Assembly (NCBI GenBank): GCA_028551475.1
Contig: CM052358.1
Span: forward strand, 20,734,853 to 20,798,852
Origin: Casuarina equisetifolia
Lineage: Eukaryota > Streptophyta > Magnoliopsida > Fagales > Casuarinaceae
Length of the DNA: 64,000 nt
Direction of reading: 5' to 3'
In this document: positions 11,533 to 25,400 of the stretch, piece by piece
How positions within the stretch are numbered: the first letter of the stretch is position 1
Layout of the letters: each line of letters opens with the position of its first letter
Notes under the pieces: model-generated
What the model was told of the DNA's origin: nothing
Database searches by the model: none
What the model saw: only the letters and a program-made list of their open reading frames with translations
Made by a program: the position numbers and the translations under genes

Positions 11533-14500
11533 ATTTTATATTTTTTCCCTCTCATAAAAAATTAATAATTTTTATGTCAAGATATGAAATTTAAAATAAA
11601 TCCTCATACTTTAATACGATATTAGAGTTATGAGACCCTCCTTATTTATGTGATTCCCTCCTTGTCCTCTATTTGTCATTTATTTGTTACTTAATAGACA
11701 TATACCATATTGTTTGTATGACTTTTGGTGTAAATTAAAAATATTTACAGATCTTAATGTATTTGGTTTGTTTCAATTCACATATAGAGATATAGTGAAT
11801 TAATGAACTAAGTAGGTTTGTTATATCTAAAGATAAGACAGTAAATAAATTAAGAAATTCTGTCATCACATAGATATTATCTTTCTTTCAAGTATAAATA
11901 ATCAATATTAATACTTAGTAATTATAGTAAAATTAGATATTCTAACATATTTTCTTTATTAAGTTTTCTTAAATTTAGTTGATTAATCTACCATCTACTA
12001 ATTTGGTTTGTTAAATAAATTTTAAGAGTTGTTCATTGTTAGTAATTAGTTGACTTAGTAATCATCAATCTCTGTGAGACGATATCTTTTTTATCATTAT
12101 ATTATTTGTTTGACATGTTCACTTACATTTAGAATTTCACCATACTAAAGATATTTGAACCCAGAGATGATAAAAATATGAGTCTTATAAATGATGGCTC
12201 CATCTCTTCTCCTTAGGCCTTGAAATTGAGTTTTAATTCATTTACAATACTTATACTAACACGCAAGTAAAAGAGAGTATTGAAAGTGGATATTATTGTC
12301 CTACAAAATTATTATAGTTAACTTTTAGATTAAACTTTTGACCTTTTAACTAAAATAAACATCATATAAATAATTTCTTAAAATATTTTACAATTTCAAG
12401 AGTTTGGAAGCAAAGAAAGTCCTCCTTTTTTTTTTTTTTAACCAAGATGAAAAGAAATATTTTACTTAATTGATAAATCTCAAGCCAAATTTAAGTTTTA
12501 TATATATATTTTATTCTATTTTTAATTTATGTAAGATGAAAGTCCTATATACGTAGTATAATCATCAAGATAAAGTTTAAATAAAGAAAACACTTTCACA
12601 TTTACAACTAACTTTTAAGTTAAACATTTAGATTTTTTAACACTTAGCATATTCATTTGTAATCAATGTTGATGTAGATGTAGACTATAATTTTTTTTAA
12701 AAAATAACATGTTATCTTCTATACATAAGAGAGCTTATATTTTAAATTTAGATTCTAATATCATGTTAAGAATTTTTTTTAAAAAAAAATTCTATAAAAA
12801 AGATGCATTTATTTTATTTTGAATACAATTTCTAACTAAAATTAAGGTGATATGAGATACTAATGTTACTATTTTTGGCTCTCAAAATTTGAACATTTAA
12901 TATTTTTAATTTTGAATAATTTACTACTCTTGGAGTTTTTCTCATTTTATTGTAGAGTTTAAAAGATTAAATTAAATTACTATTTTTTAATATCAAAATG
13001 TGTTAGAAAGTTACAAAGGGATGGTTTTTAAAGGGTGTGTTTAAGCGAAAAAGCTATTTCAAAGAGATTTATTTGTCTCTTTTTTTTTTTTTTTTGGTGA
13101 CCCTATCAATGGAAGTTCAATGCTTGATGTCATACTTATCCCTAACTTTAGCCAATTTTCTTAGAATTATCATATCAATGCTCATTGAGTTTTTATGCAA
13201 TTTCAGTTGAGTTTATGTTTTCACAACCACTTTTTATGTATTTCTTTAACAAAAAAATTATTTTTGTTACCATCAATTATTTTTTTTTAAAAAAAGATAG
13301 GATATGTGATGAATATAATTAGGAAAAATATGTTTTTAATGTTAGAATATTGAAATATCCAGTCTCACATTGGATAAGGCGACAGGAAAGTTTGGCCTCA
13401 TAAACTCTTGTTGGCAACCCACTATTATATAGTTTTGTGTTTTAGTTAGGCTCTTCAATTTCTAAGACTTAATTCTCAATAGTTTCACGAAAACTCTTTA
13501 TATTTTTGGGAATTATTGTTCATTCGTGTACGGCACCAAGAAAAAGTAAACCTTTATCAGATTAAGTCCCCACGTCTGATACTGCCTGGGCCTTACTAGT
13601 TTCGCAAAAGCCTGTTCATTCATGCACGGAGATTTAGCTTTTCTATCAAGTCTTGGTCGGCTGAACGAAACTTTTTCTTTTCTTTTCCATTTGTTGTTAC
13701 TTTTGGGGATAAGTGTAAAGGGTGAATCGACTTTCGACTATATTCAGCTTTATGACCACGAAGCCTTAAAAGTTAAGAAAAGATTTGCACTGATTGAGAG
13801 CACCATCTTTAGTTTTTTCAAACACCACCAACCACCTGCTTGTTTTTATTTATTTTTATAATAATTAGTAAGTTCTCTTAAACTTTTTTTAATGGTTTAA
13901 ATTAGAAAACACCAGCAATCAATAAAAAAATGTAAGAGAGAAAATTCAAATCCAATATACATACTTCGCAAGATTTTATATATAAACTCTTCTTATCATC
14001 TCAACTATGCTCATAAACACCCGTATGGTTGTTTTAGTTGCTTTATTATTTTCTTAGCTCCAAGGGCAAAAACTAGTCTTTTACCTTGCATGACTCCCTT
14101 TAAGGGAGTAAACACGTGGTCCTTATGATCCTTCTCATATGCTTTTCCTTAGCCATGAATTTCAAGACTAGAAGGAGATATGATTGGCCATGACTCCAAT
14201 ATTCTTCTTTTTTGTTTGTCATAGAAAGTTTATTTCTTTCCTAAAATAAACTTGTAAAGAGTAAATATATGTTTTGTTTTAAGTAGATCCACAAGCAAAA
14301 TTTAGGTAACGTAAGACAATTCATATTATTCTTAATATAATTTTTTGTAACTTAATTTGGGTTAAAATTTTGAAAGTGGGTTTAGCACACCAATAAAAAA
14401 GTTACAATCTTTGCCCATTGGGGTGTAGTTGAAATGGTAATGATGGTTTGTGTAGGAGATTTATGAAGTTGCTGACTACATTTCGAATTGACCTTAGCAT

Positions 14501-16976
14501 GTCTTGGGATGAGCAACTCTTTTCAATTTAAGCCATCAAGTGAAGCTAATTTTACTTACTTCATAAGGTTAGATTCTAAAAGTGAGTTTAGCAAACTAAT
14601 AAAAAAGTTATGATATTTGCCCCTTAGGTTGTAGTCAAGATGGTAAGGAGGATTTGCATGGAAGATTTATGAAGTAAGTATCCTAGGTTGAATCTTCTCG
14701 ACTACATTTGTAATTGACTTTAGCATGTTTTGGGATAGGCTGCTCCTATCAATTTAAGTCATCAAATAAAGTTTAGTAGGAGTTTTGGGTTATTAAAAAA
14801 AAAAATTTAAGTAGGAAGGAGAGTGGATAAGGAAGAGGGACTAAAGAGAGGGTCGTCCAAAGGTCAATTTCAATCTTTTCTTCGGGCCTTGCTAGTTTTA
14901 CAAATCTAGTCGAACAGTTACACATCCATTGTAATTGGGTTTGATAAACCGACAAGATGGAAGTTCAGTTAAGCTATCAAAGTTTGTTGGGTGGCCATCC
15001 TTCATCAATTTCCTTTAAAGCTCCATCTATCTTCCTAACAACGAAGGTGACCCACCATGCAACCAAGAAAAGATTTTGGGTTAAATTATCTTCACGGTCG
15101 TTTTCTCATTCTATTTGGAGGGTAATGAATTTGATTTTTCAAACACTACCTCTCTGTACATAGACATCTTTTGGGTTGAATTCTTTTGTGCCAATTGGTG
15201 AAAATTCAACACCAACGGAACAACAGAAGTTGAAAACAAAGTTGGCTTCAAACCATCGTCTCAGGACTTTGTCAACCATGGTTTCTTGTAGCTAAACCGG
15301 TTCTGCAGACCAAGGATGGATTGCAGACTTTCACGGGCTGTCTTTTTCGTCTGTTTGCTCGTGGTAAACCTGGCTGAGTACAACTTACAACGCTAAACAG
15401 ATCAGCCAACATCATCCATGTGGGGTAGTCTCTTTGTTTTTATGGCCAGGGAGCCCATGCTAGATCTCGTTAGCCACAGATCTGGGAAAGCTAAATGGTC
15501 CAAACACCAACCCCGACCCCTGTAATTCTTTTTTCTTTTCTCTCTGCAGATCATGGAGTAAGTGGGAAGTCACCCACCAATCTACTCTTCCTACTTTTCT
15601 TTACTAAAATAATAATCATTCCTCCCGAGTCAAAGATTGCTGACCCCGCAGCCTCGAGCTGGCATCCCCCGTTTTCAGTCCCAAAGAACGACAAACCAAA
15701 AAAAACAAATCAAGCATAAAGAGTGTTGAGGATATTTGGTTCCAAAGGAAAGAATATAAATATGAACCTTATAAGTAGTAATTCACCTTTTTTTTTTTTT
15801 TTTCTTCAGGCATACTTAGCATTCTTAATATAGATGTGGTTCTTTTTGCATCTTCTATTTGCTATTTGTTACGTCGAATAAGGATTATGTTATTATTGTA
15901 ATGAAAAGTAGTTTAAAGAACATCAATATAAGATTAAAGAATTATTTTAGAGTTTGCAATAAAGACAAAGGTTATTTAAATGGGGGTAAAAATTGTTACT
16001 GCCGGGCCAAGTTGGTGGCCAGTAAATTCCAGCACACGCAAAGGCATGGAAGCATCGAGGTTGAGAAAAAGCAGCGCCGACAGGGCTTTTGTTCAAGAAC
16101 TGTTTGGAATATGATTATTTGTGAAGCAAAAGCAGCACAGTTATTGCAGAAACCAATCAAAGCAAGGAGAATGAAGAAGAAACAAATACAAATACAAATA
16201 CAAATATACATATCTTTCTGTATAGGATTGTGTGTTAGTGATGGTCGTACACAATGATTGTGACGTGTCTCCCTCTTTCTTGTCTGGGTTAGGGAACCAA
16301 GTCCTGGAATTATTATAAGCAGCCAAGACAGGGAAAGTACATGGAAGATTGGGTTATTTTTTTTTTTTTTTTTTTTTTCTTTTTGTATTTTTAATTTTGG
16401 ACCAATGCCGGTGGAGGTGATCTACATATGTACAGAACACGCAGAAACATGACAAAATCTGCATCTACTGTTACTATTTTCTTCCCAAAGGACACTCTTT
16501 TTTACACTGTTTTAAATACGCTTGCAGAGAAAGTGAAAGAATCTAGCTTTCCTTCGTCGCGCACCAGGATCTTTTTTTCAACTTGGGACTTTCTGAGCTT
16601 GTGGGCACTTTACGCCTCTTCAAAACTGCAATCCCTGAAAACGTCAAAAAGCTTCACCGGCACCGGACTTTTTCTCCTGTGGAAACATGAGTTCAATTGG
16701 CTCAACCCCACCATATTACAACTTTTTAATCATCCCAAATGGGGGTGGTTTGAAAAATTCAGGATAAGAATGGCATGAAATATTCTCCTACCTAAACCGT
16801 ATTTCAAGACTAAAGGCAATGTTTTAAGGAAGAAAATGATAAGAACAGTGAAATCAATTAAAAGTCCCGATTTTCTGGGTTGGATCAAACTGTAGCCACT
16901 CACTATGAACATGGACATGAACTGGAAAGCGAAATTTAATAAGGATTAAGGGAAATTGTACTTACCGGAAGCGAAA
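11533..16976. other. AT-rich intergenic region, no gene recognised
   Basis: About 5.4 kb between the Expp1-like gene and the GT14 gene. No open frame here shows family motifs or a credible splice model. It contains poly-T runs (12426-12439, ~13080-13095, ~15788-15803, ~16357-16379), a directly repeated block at 14345-14775, and a segment at about 13340-13500 that starts TGTTAGAATATT and has the look of an LTR or other terminal-repeat sequence, but I could not find its partner. Confidence 0.6.
14345..14775. repeat. Two direct copies of a ~200-bp repeat, possibly SINE-like
   Basis: Segments at about 14355-14550 and 14570-14775 align along their length. Shared parts include 'gtttagca...taataaaaaagtta', 'gtagt..a.atggtaa', 'gatttatgaagt', 'gactacattt..aattgac.ttagcatg' and 'caatttaag.catcaa'. 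The blocks 'gtagtcaagatggtaagg' and 'taggttgaatcttc' loosely resemble tRNA-type A and B boxes, which would suit a SINE. No clear A-tail or target duplication was found. Confidence 0.5.
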
Positions 16977-18053
16977 TCAATCCTGAAAAATGACTGAATC
17001 TGCTATACCCATCAATGGTTTCAAGCAATCCGGTGTGAATTTTCTCGCAAATAAGTAAGATTCGGAGAGATTCGATTGCCGCAGGAGATGAATCAGGTCC
17101 GACGAAATCTCCGGGGGCTGATAGGTGTAGGGGTGGCCCTTGACCGAACCACTCCAGTTGACGTTTGTCAGGGTGTACTGGGTGCACCCACTGGAGTCCG
17201 CCATTGACAACAGTGTTGGAAAATAGTGCTCCTCCGGGAAGCACTCGTCGTCCCGGTAACACGGAAGCTTGAATTTCCGCCAGAGCGTCCGATCCTTGAT
17301 CACCGTCACCGCGTGGCGCCGCGTGAGCACGAAGAATTGAGATCCGACCTTGAACTTCTCGAAGGGGATCTCCGGCATCATCGCGAATCTGCCCCTGGCG
17401 GTGTAGCGTTTCCAGAGCGTGTGCTCGTTGGAAAGGATCTCGATGAAGCTCTTGTACCCGATCCGAACACCGTACTTGACGGAATCCCGGTCGGAGTCAG
17501 TCCGGTCAAAGGTGGGAGAGGAGACAAGGGAGTCGTAGACGTAGGGGAAGGAGTGAAGGGGAACACAGTACTGTGAGACGACGGCGAAGAAGGAATTGGC
17601 AGGGTCATCGATGATGGCGGTGGCGATTAACCGGCGCGTGGCGGAGATGAGAGTGGGGGAGCCACGGAAGGTTCGCTTGGCGGGGATGAAGCGACCCTCA
17701 AACACACCCTTGGGGCGCGTGACGTTGGCGGCGGGATCGGCGTGGACGTAGATATTATACAGTTCACTATGGCCGCGAAAGAAGCGCTGCCAGAGAGGGG
17801 CGAAGTGGAGGTCAGAATTGGTGAGAAAGAGGAAAGCGATTTTTAGCTTGGGTTTGGAAGAGGAAAGGCGCGAGAATGTAGAGGGTTTAGCAAGCGACGC
17901 CGCCCGGTCAAACAGCGCGAGGTCGTGGAGCTCGTCGGAGAGGGGCACGGGCAGGGAAGGATGACTGGGTGGCAAAAACCGGGGCGCAAGGAGGAAGAGG
18001 ATCGGGAGGGAAAGGAGGAGGGAGAAGGAAAGCACAAATGGGGTGGAGAACAT
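16977..18053 (-). CDS. GT14 family glycosyltransferase (DUF266, core-2/I-branching type)
   Basis: Intronless 358-residue type II membrane protein predicted to act in the Golgi as a sugar transferase; the acceptor is unknown. Residues ~5-24 (PFVLSFSLLLSLPILFLL) form a signal anchor. The core begins KIAFLFLTNSDLHFAPLWQR (71-90), followed by YNIYVHADP, a Ser/Thr-rich strand with the VVSQYCVPLHSF segment, DDECFPEEHYFPTLLSM, and a conserved C-terminus ending CLKPLMGIADSVIFQD. These are features of the plant DUF266/GT14 group (Arabidopsis At5g14550 type). The frame stays open 85 codons upstream to a Met at 18308. That extension is low-complexity, includes a Phe run encoded by a GAA/TTC microsatellite, and would bury the anchor, so the start at 18053 is preferred. 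Confidence 0.88.
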   Translation of the reverse strand: MFSTPFVLSFSLLLSLPILFLLAPRFLPPSHPSLPVPLSDELHDLALFDRAASLAKPSTFSRLSSSKPKLKIAFLFLTNSDLHFAPLWQRFFRGHSELYNIYVHADPAANVTRPKGVFEGRFIPAKRTFRGSPTLISATRRLIATAIIDDPANSFFAVVSQYCVPLHSFPYVYDSLVSSPTFDRTDSDRDSVKYGVRIGYKSFIEILSNEHTLWKRYTARGRFAMMPEIPFEKFKVGSQFFVLTRRHAVTVIKDRTLWRKFKLPCYRDDECFPEEHYFPTLLSMADSSGCTQYTLTNVNWSGSVKGHPYTYQPPEISSDLIHLLRQSNLSESYLFARKFTPDCLKPLMGIADSVIFQD

Positions 18054-18203
18054 GGAGAGCGGGATGATTCTCCATGGCGAAAGAGTGCAGAGAAATGGAG
18101 GACCGTGGTGATTAGGGTCTGGAATTGTGAAAGACGGAAAGGGTCGTCGGAATGCCGAGATGGATTGGCCGGGAAGGGATGGATGGGTCAGTGCACTGCG
18201 TGT

Positions 18204-18229
18204 GAAGAAGAAGAAGAAGAAGAAGAAGT
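18204..18229. repeat. (GAA)n microsatellite in GT14 5' leader
   Basis: About eight GAA units on the plus strand (TTC/CTT on the sense strand), 150-175 bp upstream of the chosen GT14 start. It is a pyrimidine-rich leader tract of the kind common in plant 5' UTRs. Confidence 0.75.
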
Positions 18230-18308
18230 AGAGGAGGGATTGGGTTGGGTTGGGATGAGTCGTGGAATGGTCCGAAGAGTGGTTGGAGTCGGATCTCGCC
18301 GTTAACAC

Positions 18309-19418
18309 TTCAGACGGCGTGAGGACGGATGTGTAACGGAAACTGACGGGAAGGAAACGGGGAGGAAGGTTCTCCGGGATGCAGAGACGAGGTAGGAAGA
18401 GTCTCCTTAGTTGGATCCACCGGATTTTAGGAGTTTTAAACGATTTGGTTCGGATATTACAAGAACATGTGAAGGGAGTGATTGGAATCCAATGCAGGTT
18501 GGTGGAGACATGATGCCTGTTTGTTCAGGACACCCCATCGCTACCGATAACAACAACTGCCATTATTTTGCTTTGCTTTCTTCTCGCCAGGTAAATAGGC
18601 AAATTACGACCCGACCCGAAAACTTGCGACTATTCCAAAAAATTGGCCTCACCATTTTCTTGTCGACAGCAATTATTGAAGGTTCCTAAGCCACCATTGT
18701 TGGCAGTAGACAGTGGCTATATGTGTCTGCATTCATGAGAAATTCGGCAGCTGCTGCTGTTTAGGGTGATGCCAAAAATAGACTTGTATTTATTAATGAT
18801 AATTGTATTTAATGCGACGATAACACCTAAATTCAAAACTTTTTTTACTCAACGATGGAGCCCATTTTTGCACAGATAATTGATAGATACGAGGATTTTC
18901 CCCTCGAACCAGAATACAAATATACCAACAAAGCACACTGCGTTGCTGGTAATAAGGTCCTCAACACAAATTTCATTACGAACTAAACGATTCATAATAC
19001 TTGAGTACTGTGAATCTAATAAATACATTGAAATTAACACACTTTTCTCCACTGCTTCTGGAATTTCTTTCATCGTAAGAAGGGACCAAAGAACAGGGGA
19101 AGAAATCTAAGAATGACTGATACCAAATCCAACTGCTCTGAACACCCTGTGCTAAAAAATAAATACCGCATGATTACATAAATGATAACAATAAGCCTGA
19201 ATGAATTACAACAGCGACGCATCAAACCCGTTAATCTTATTCCCCCCTCTGACAAATTCCAAGCCAATCTCCTTTACAATGTCAAGGGCGAAAGAACTGA
19301 AGAACTGTAAGAATGGTCGTCGTATGCCCGATCCATGTCGCAGCATATGTACAGGATGAAACAGCAGCCCTAAGTCAGGAATAGCCTGAGTTGGATATCT
19401 TTTGTGGGATTCTCGATG
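18309..19418. other. Intergenic: GT14 promoter and IQD 3' flank
   Basis: Upstream region of the GT14 gene and 3' flank/UTR of the IQD gene, both on the minus strand. No additional gene was recognised; the short open frames lack motifs. Confidence 0.5.
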
Positions 19419-22400
19419 CTAGACATCAATGGCCTGCGGGACGGGTTTTGCAGAGTTTGAGTCGCCTCTTCCGCTAAACTTGGATTTATCCTTGGCGACC
19501 TTCTGATTGCCAGGTGTCCCTTTTACAACAGTTCTGTTGGGTTGCTTGCCTGAGTGAGCCCCAACACCTCCCCCTATTTAAACCACATGGAGAAGACACA
19601 GAAAATCCAAATAAAGATGTGCAGAAAGTACTGCTGGTTCTATTAGAACCCTGAGAATTATAAAACAGAACAGCAGAGCCTTGGTTTGAGTTGCATTGCA
19701 GCACACATGGAGAAGCAATTTTGGAATGCAAGACTTCCATGATTTAACCGATTAGATTTAAAACCACCTATGTTTTGTTACTAGAGAAAACGAAACAGTA
19801 GTTTGTAATTGTCATATATCTCCCAGAGACAAAGTTATAAATAAAAACATTTCTTCATCGTGCATATTTCACTTAAAACAGTCAACTTCGATAAAAGGTG
19901 TTCACTACAGAACTGAGAGAACGCTATTTTAATATGCTTATTGAAATGAAGAACAGTCTGCCTTTTCTTCTCTTTTCCTTTTTTCTCGGTGAGGTAAGAA
20001 AACCTTGAATCAACAGCCAATTGACTGAAGAAAGGAGAGTGGAGAACTCATTCAAATCTAGGGTACAGGTTTTTCAAAGGAGGGGAGCAACACGATTTGG
20101 TAAAAGAGAGGCAACATGCACATACACGGGAAGAGAACATAGGAGATAGAGAGAGAACTTACCACTGTTAGGCAGAGACAATCGCTTCTTTGCCTGTTTA
20201 TCTGGTTGTGTGGACCTTTCTTTTGGATTGCTGCGCGATCTCAAACCATTTCCAGGCCTTGAGCTAGCTTCACCAACTGGATCTTCCTTGGGCTTCAGTT
20301 TCGCAGGTACTGTACTGGATGCCTCTAGCACCCCAGCTGATTCAGTGGGCGAAGAACCACACCCATCAGTAAGAGAAGGCCCCATCTTCTGACTTGAAAG
20401 ATTTGGCTGAAGATTTGATGCAATTGGTTTCTTGCCAGCAGATTTTAAGTGGGGTTTAGTTCCACTCTTGCCCCCAGCCGATCCATCTTCATGTACCATC
20501 ACCCCATCTCTGAGATTAATGTCAAGAAAACGATTTTCCCAAGGACGGACAGCCATCCATCTTTCCAACCAGTTCCAACCCCAGCTGCTTTTATCCGGTT
20601 CAAACCCAGATGGAGCAGCCTGTTGCCTTGATCCAGCCTGCCACTGCAAGCATATAAACAAATCTTCACATATCTTGGAAAGAAATGATGACAGTATACA
20701 ATGACCCACTCGAATACACCAGAGTGGATTTCTTTGTATGTAAATCAAATATCCTAGTCAAGCAAAGCATCCCTAGATTGTACATAAAGAAAGCAGGTGT
20801 GGTCTGTAACAAAGTGACCAATGCATGTCTTCAAGCTTCTCTCTTAAAATTTCAACGCATGGCTTCTTTCTACTTAGTAGAACAACTATAATACCAGCTT
20901 GCAGCAGCACTCAAGCAAAACATAAATGATTGAATCCATACAAACAATAAATATATAAAAGTACAAAAAAAAGAGAGGGAACGGGAGCCAGCCGGGGCAG
21001 GGAGCGGGTGCCCAAACAAGAGCTGTTTTTTTCCTTTTTTAATCCTTTACTAACTGGTTGGAAAGAGCCTGAACAGTAGTATTCATGTATAAGCCTCAAG
21101 ATGATCAAAAGAGATACACATAGTAACTCAATGTTGCAGAGATACAAGTCGTAAGTCCAGTGAAACCTCTATTTGCACTTTTCCCCTAGGACCCAGTAGC
21201 ATCCAACCAAAAAGATTTTCCACACAGCAAGACTGAAATGTTATCAAATCGCAAAGGAACCCATGCACACTGATGTGATAATCAACTTTGGGGTTTATGG
21301 TTAGGGATATCAAGTGTACACTGAACTACACGTAAGGACAGACTTAAAACTTTGGAAAATGCTTCAAATATGAAATTTGTAACTTGAAAGTATGGTCAAT
21401 TTGAACAATCAAGCTACGGTTCATGAAGATGCCCCAACTTTCAGGAGATACAGAATATGAAGGATATTTTAGTTACAGCAGGCGAATATCAAATACCAGC
21501 TAAGATCCTAAGTTCACCCCGGTCAGTAGATAACATAGGCCAAGTTCAGATGTGCAGGACAAGCGAGTTCATCCGGGCTTTTCATTTGACCTCCAATTAA
21601 CTGTGCTTACAATCTTAAGTAAATTAAAATTTAAACTGAAGCCTGAAGCTTTGTATCCCAGCACGGGGTCATCATACTTTACCTGATGAGCCAATGCATA
21701 CGCCATAGCTCTCTCACGTTTAGCTGCAGCTTCCTGCCTCTTTAACAGTTTGGATTGAATTTGTTCAACAGACCCCACACTGTCACACCATCCTTCCTGT
21801 GTCACAGTCAAATTGTCATGAGACACCATATTGCTAAACAGCATCTAAGTTGCTACTTGAAGATAAGTAAAGAAATTAAGCACATACAACTTTTTCAATG
21901 GCAAGTATTCAAATGATAGTGATGTAATATAACAAATACAAACTCGTTGTGACATGGTATGTTTCAGATCATTGGAGTATATAAGGTTGAGTACATTTCA
22001 TAACCCTTGTCCTATGAGAACAACTGGGATTTCTAAGCAACTAGGGCTGCAATAGAGTTGAACGGATTTGTCATGTAAGCCCTAACAACATCAAGGAAGT
22101 GTAGGAATGCTAAGTAAAGCAGGACCATCAGCCTTGCCGGAGCCTTGGTTTATTATTATTATAAAAGAACGGGAAGAAGAATAACAGAAGATTCATCCTC
22201 AGAAGGTCTACCTAGTAAGAATTTTGTCAAACTAGCAAGAAATTCTTCCATCCATTGATCTTCTAAACAAAAAGCTAAAAATGAAAAATAAAAATAAAAA
22301 ATAAAAACTGGTGTTTGCTCTCCATTGATACAACGCAAGTCAGGTGTGTGCAAAGTATGTATGACTGTCTCCCACTTATCTCCCACTTCAAGGCCACCGC

Positions 22401-25400
22401 AATTTGAATTCTAAATCAATGCATAGCAATTTGAATTCTGAACCAATATCATAAATCATTTCTGCCCTAACTAAAGCTTCTCTCAATATTTTGATTATGT
22501 TTTCAACTATTAACAAGTATATACTCACGTCAAAAAATTCATCAATGCATAAGAAAGGTCCAACTCATAGGTCAAACAGTTTGACCTAAGGCATAGCTAA
22601 ACAATCCTGGTGAACCTCTTCGCTGAGATGTGAATTTCACTACAATTGAAATTCAAAAGTAAAAACTACATCTGCACTGAAGTATCTGAAATTGCTTACT
22701 TCTATTTCTCGAACACGAGCCTCATTTGCAAGTTGTTGCTGAAATTTCTGTTGAGTTGTTTGAGTTTCCAATGCAAGACGAACACGCCTAGCCCGGACAC
22801 GAGCCTGAACTCTCACCAAGGCTTGCATACAGCGTAGGGTTATCGCAGCTTGTTTTCTCACAGCATGGCCCCTGACAAGGGCTTGAAGTCTTACCAATCC
22901 TTTCAAAGCTCGTAAAGCTCTCCTAGCCTGATGTATATCAGAATAACACTTTCAAACTGATCACAATAGTTGGATAAAAAGTACTTCTAAAAGACAATAG
23001 AAAAAAAAAACATATTAACAGATAAAATCAAGCTAGTAATGTACGTTTTCCATGATAAATTGAACTGCATATGGAAGATAAACAAGATTGAGCACATACA
23101 TAAGTTGCCTTCTAAGAACAATCAGTTTTAGTTGTCAATTTTTACCTCCATGTGGTGTGTTCAATATCTGTCACATCAGCCAACCAAAGCAAGTCTTATA
23201 TTAATTTCTATAAGGAAAGTAAACAAACCATGACTGATCAACAGATTTGTCATTCGATGCATGGTTTTCAGAATAATGTACACAATCATTGTTCATCCTA
23301 AAGTAAATTTGATCTACTATAGCTGTCCGCATTAATTTACCAGTGTTATATATTCTGGGACTCACAGTTCGAAATGTGTTTAGTCAACAACCAAGGCATA
23401 ACTGTGTCTCATTTATTGTAAATTCACTCAACAGCCTTTTCCTACACCCAAGAATTTCAAAAAATAATATTAGAAACTATCAAATAATTCCTTTTATATT
23501 TTTTAATTTTTAAGGCTCACTTTTCCAATATGTGAAATAAGTGACTTCATAGTATTACATCATTAAAATCCAATTTACAAATACTTTCAAGTACTTAAGA
23601 ATTTTCTGATATTGTCTCAAGGAAAATTTAGAGGCTGGTTTCTAGTTCAGCAGCACATATACAATTTAGAAATAACACTGTCCTTGTATAACTATGACTA
23701 AAATTCAAGCTAATTAGACTTAGATCAGCTAAGCAGTTTTGTTCACTGTTTGTTACTTGCCAAAGTCACGCCTCTTGTTCTTCAGTAGCTATCTCATCTT
23801 TATTCCTGCTAAGACCAGGATCCAAGCAGCACAAATAGTTGAAATATGGGTAGCATGAAACATCAATTTACTGGAAATGGAAAAAACTTCCAAATATAGT
23901 TTTTTCTTTTCCCCCTTTTCAAATTTGACTTTGTATCACAAAGTCAACAATTTCTTGGGAATCGAACAAAATATCACTTCTTTGTCCTTCTCCCAGAGAA
24001 AAAGAAAAATCACTCAATGCACAATTTGGTGGGAGGTATCATATAACAGAAGAAAATCTGAAATTCTACTACCGCAGCCACGCCATATCAACCAGAAAAC
24101 TGTTATTTTCCATTTATTCTGGCTCAAGTCATTCGAATCACTATTCTAAATGGGATTGAAAGATATCAAGAAGGGAGCGCATTGAGTTGCTTCATGATCA
24201 AAACAAGTTGAAACAAAATGCGTTATTACACACTTTGGTGCTTTGCACTAGTTCCAATTTTGAAATGATGAAGTCATATTAACCCTGAAGGGGCACTGCA
24301 AGATGATAGATAAACCCTATTAGCCTTGCTGTCATTCTCAAAAGTGGACCTCTGTGCATAAAATTAGAGTTAAAAAATCATGCACATAATTCAAGATCAT
24401 ATTTCTTCTAAACTATCCCACCTACCAGAAATCCACGGAAAGCAGTTTGGATTCGTGTTGCAGCCCATTCTTCTCTTGCAAGTTGCTGACTAGAAGCCGT
24501 ATCCTGTGCTTGAACTGGATCTGTATTGAAGCCAGCAGTGTCAGGGTTTGACTGAGTACTTGAATCACCAACTGGTGCAGCAGTATCATGATCCAACTCA
24601 TATTGAAGTTTGTCATCAATCTCAACGGAATGTCTTCTCCGGTGCCGAAACTTACTGGCAGCTGTTCTCTGCCAGCGGTAAAGAAAGAAGAATTGACATA
24701 TAAATAAAATTCATAAAACCTCTTTACTTTGCACAATATGCTTTGCCGGTCCAAGTTGTTTATCCCAACTGAAGAAATTCCTCGAGGATTCAGACCACAT
24801 GATTCCAAAGAAAACAAGCCAGGTTTTGATACAACAGAAAAACAACAACAATTTTATGTAGAGGTAAGCCGATATAGGCTAACTGAACAGACAAGATCCC
24901 AATCGGCAGTGATAGGCATCTTATTTTCAGAACCCTTTCCCCTAAATACGATTGGTAACACACATACAAGGAGTAACCTCACTCAGTTCCTTGTTCTTCG
25001 TGGAGGGAAAAAGTTTCATTGAGATGCAGGATATTGGCAAATCATAGCTAGTTATTTCATATAAGCCATAAAATAGTCAAGGATAGGCCCACAACCACAA
25101 GATTTGCTGCTGACCAAGTAATACCAAAATGATTTTAATCAGATGAATTTATCTTAATCGTGTTGGTAAAAGAACCATGAAAGGAAAAATAATAAGAAAA
25201 TGCAACTCCACTATATGTTTCTCAAATGCTCTGGTTTGCTAACTTTACTTTTGATCCAATGCATCACTATGGAAGCTGGTAATACAAAGGAATTGCTTGA
25301 GATGGATTGTAAAAGACCGTTTCCTTAACTTTCATGCCCATATTTCTTGACATCTGAAGGGTTGCTTTTCACTCAAGTACCCAGTAATTCTGAGTCATGC

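Noticed and set aside
13340..13500. TGTTAGAATATT... block that looks like an LTR or TRIM end
   Set aside because: No matching second end, primer site or target duplication found in the window.
17226..18305. Long plus-strand open frames across the GT14 gene
   Set aside because: Antisense shadows of a GC-rich coding region; they have no family features.
18054..18308. Upstream in-frame extension of the GT14 protein
   Set aside because: Low-complexity with a Phe run from a microsatellite; it would place the membrane anchor internally. Treated as leader.
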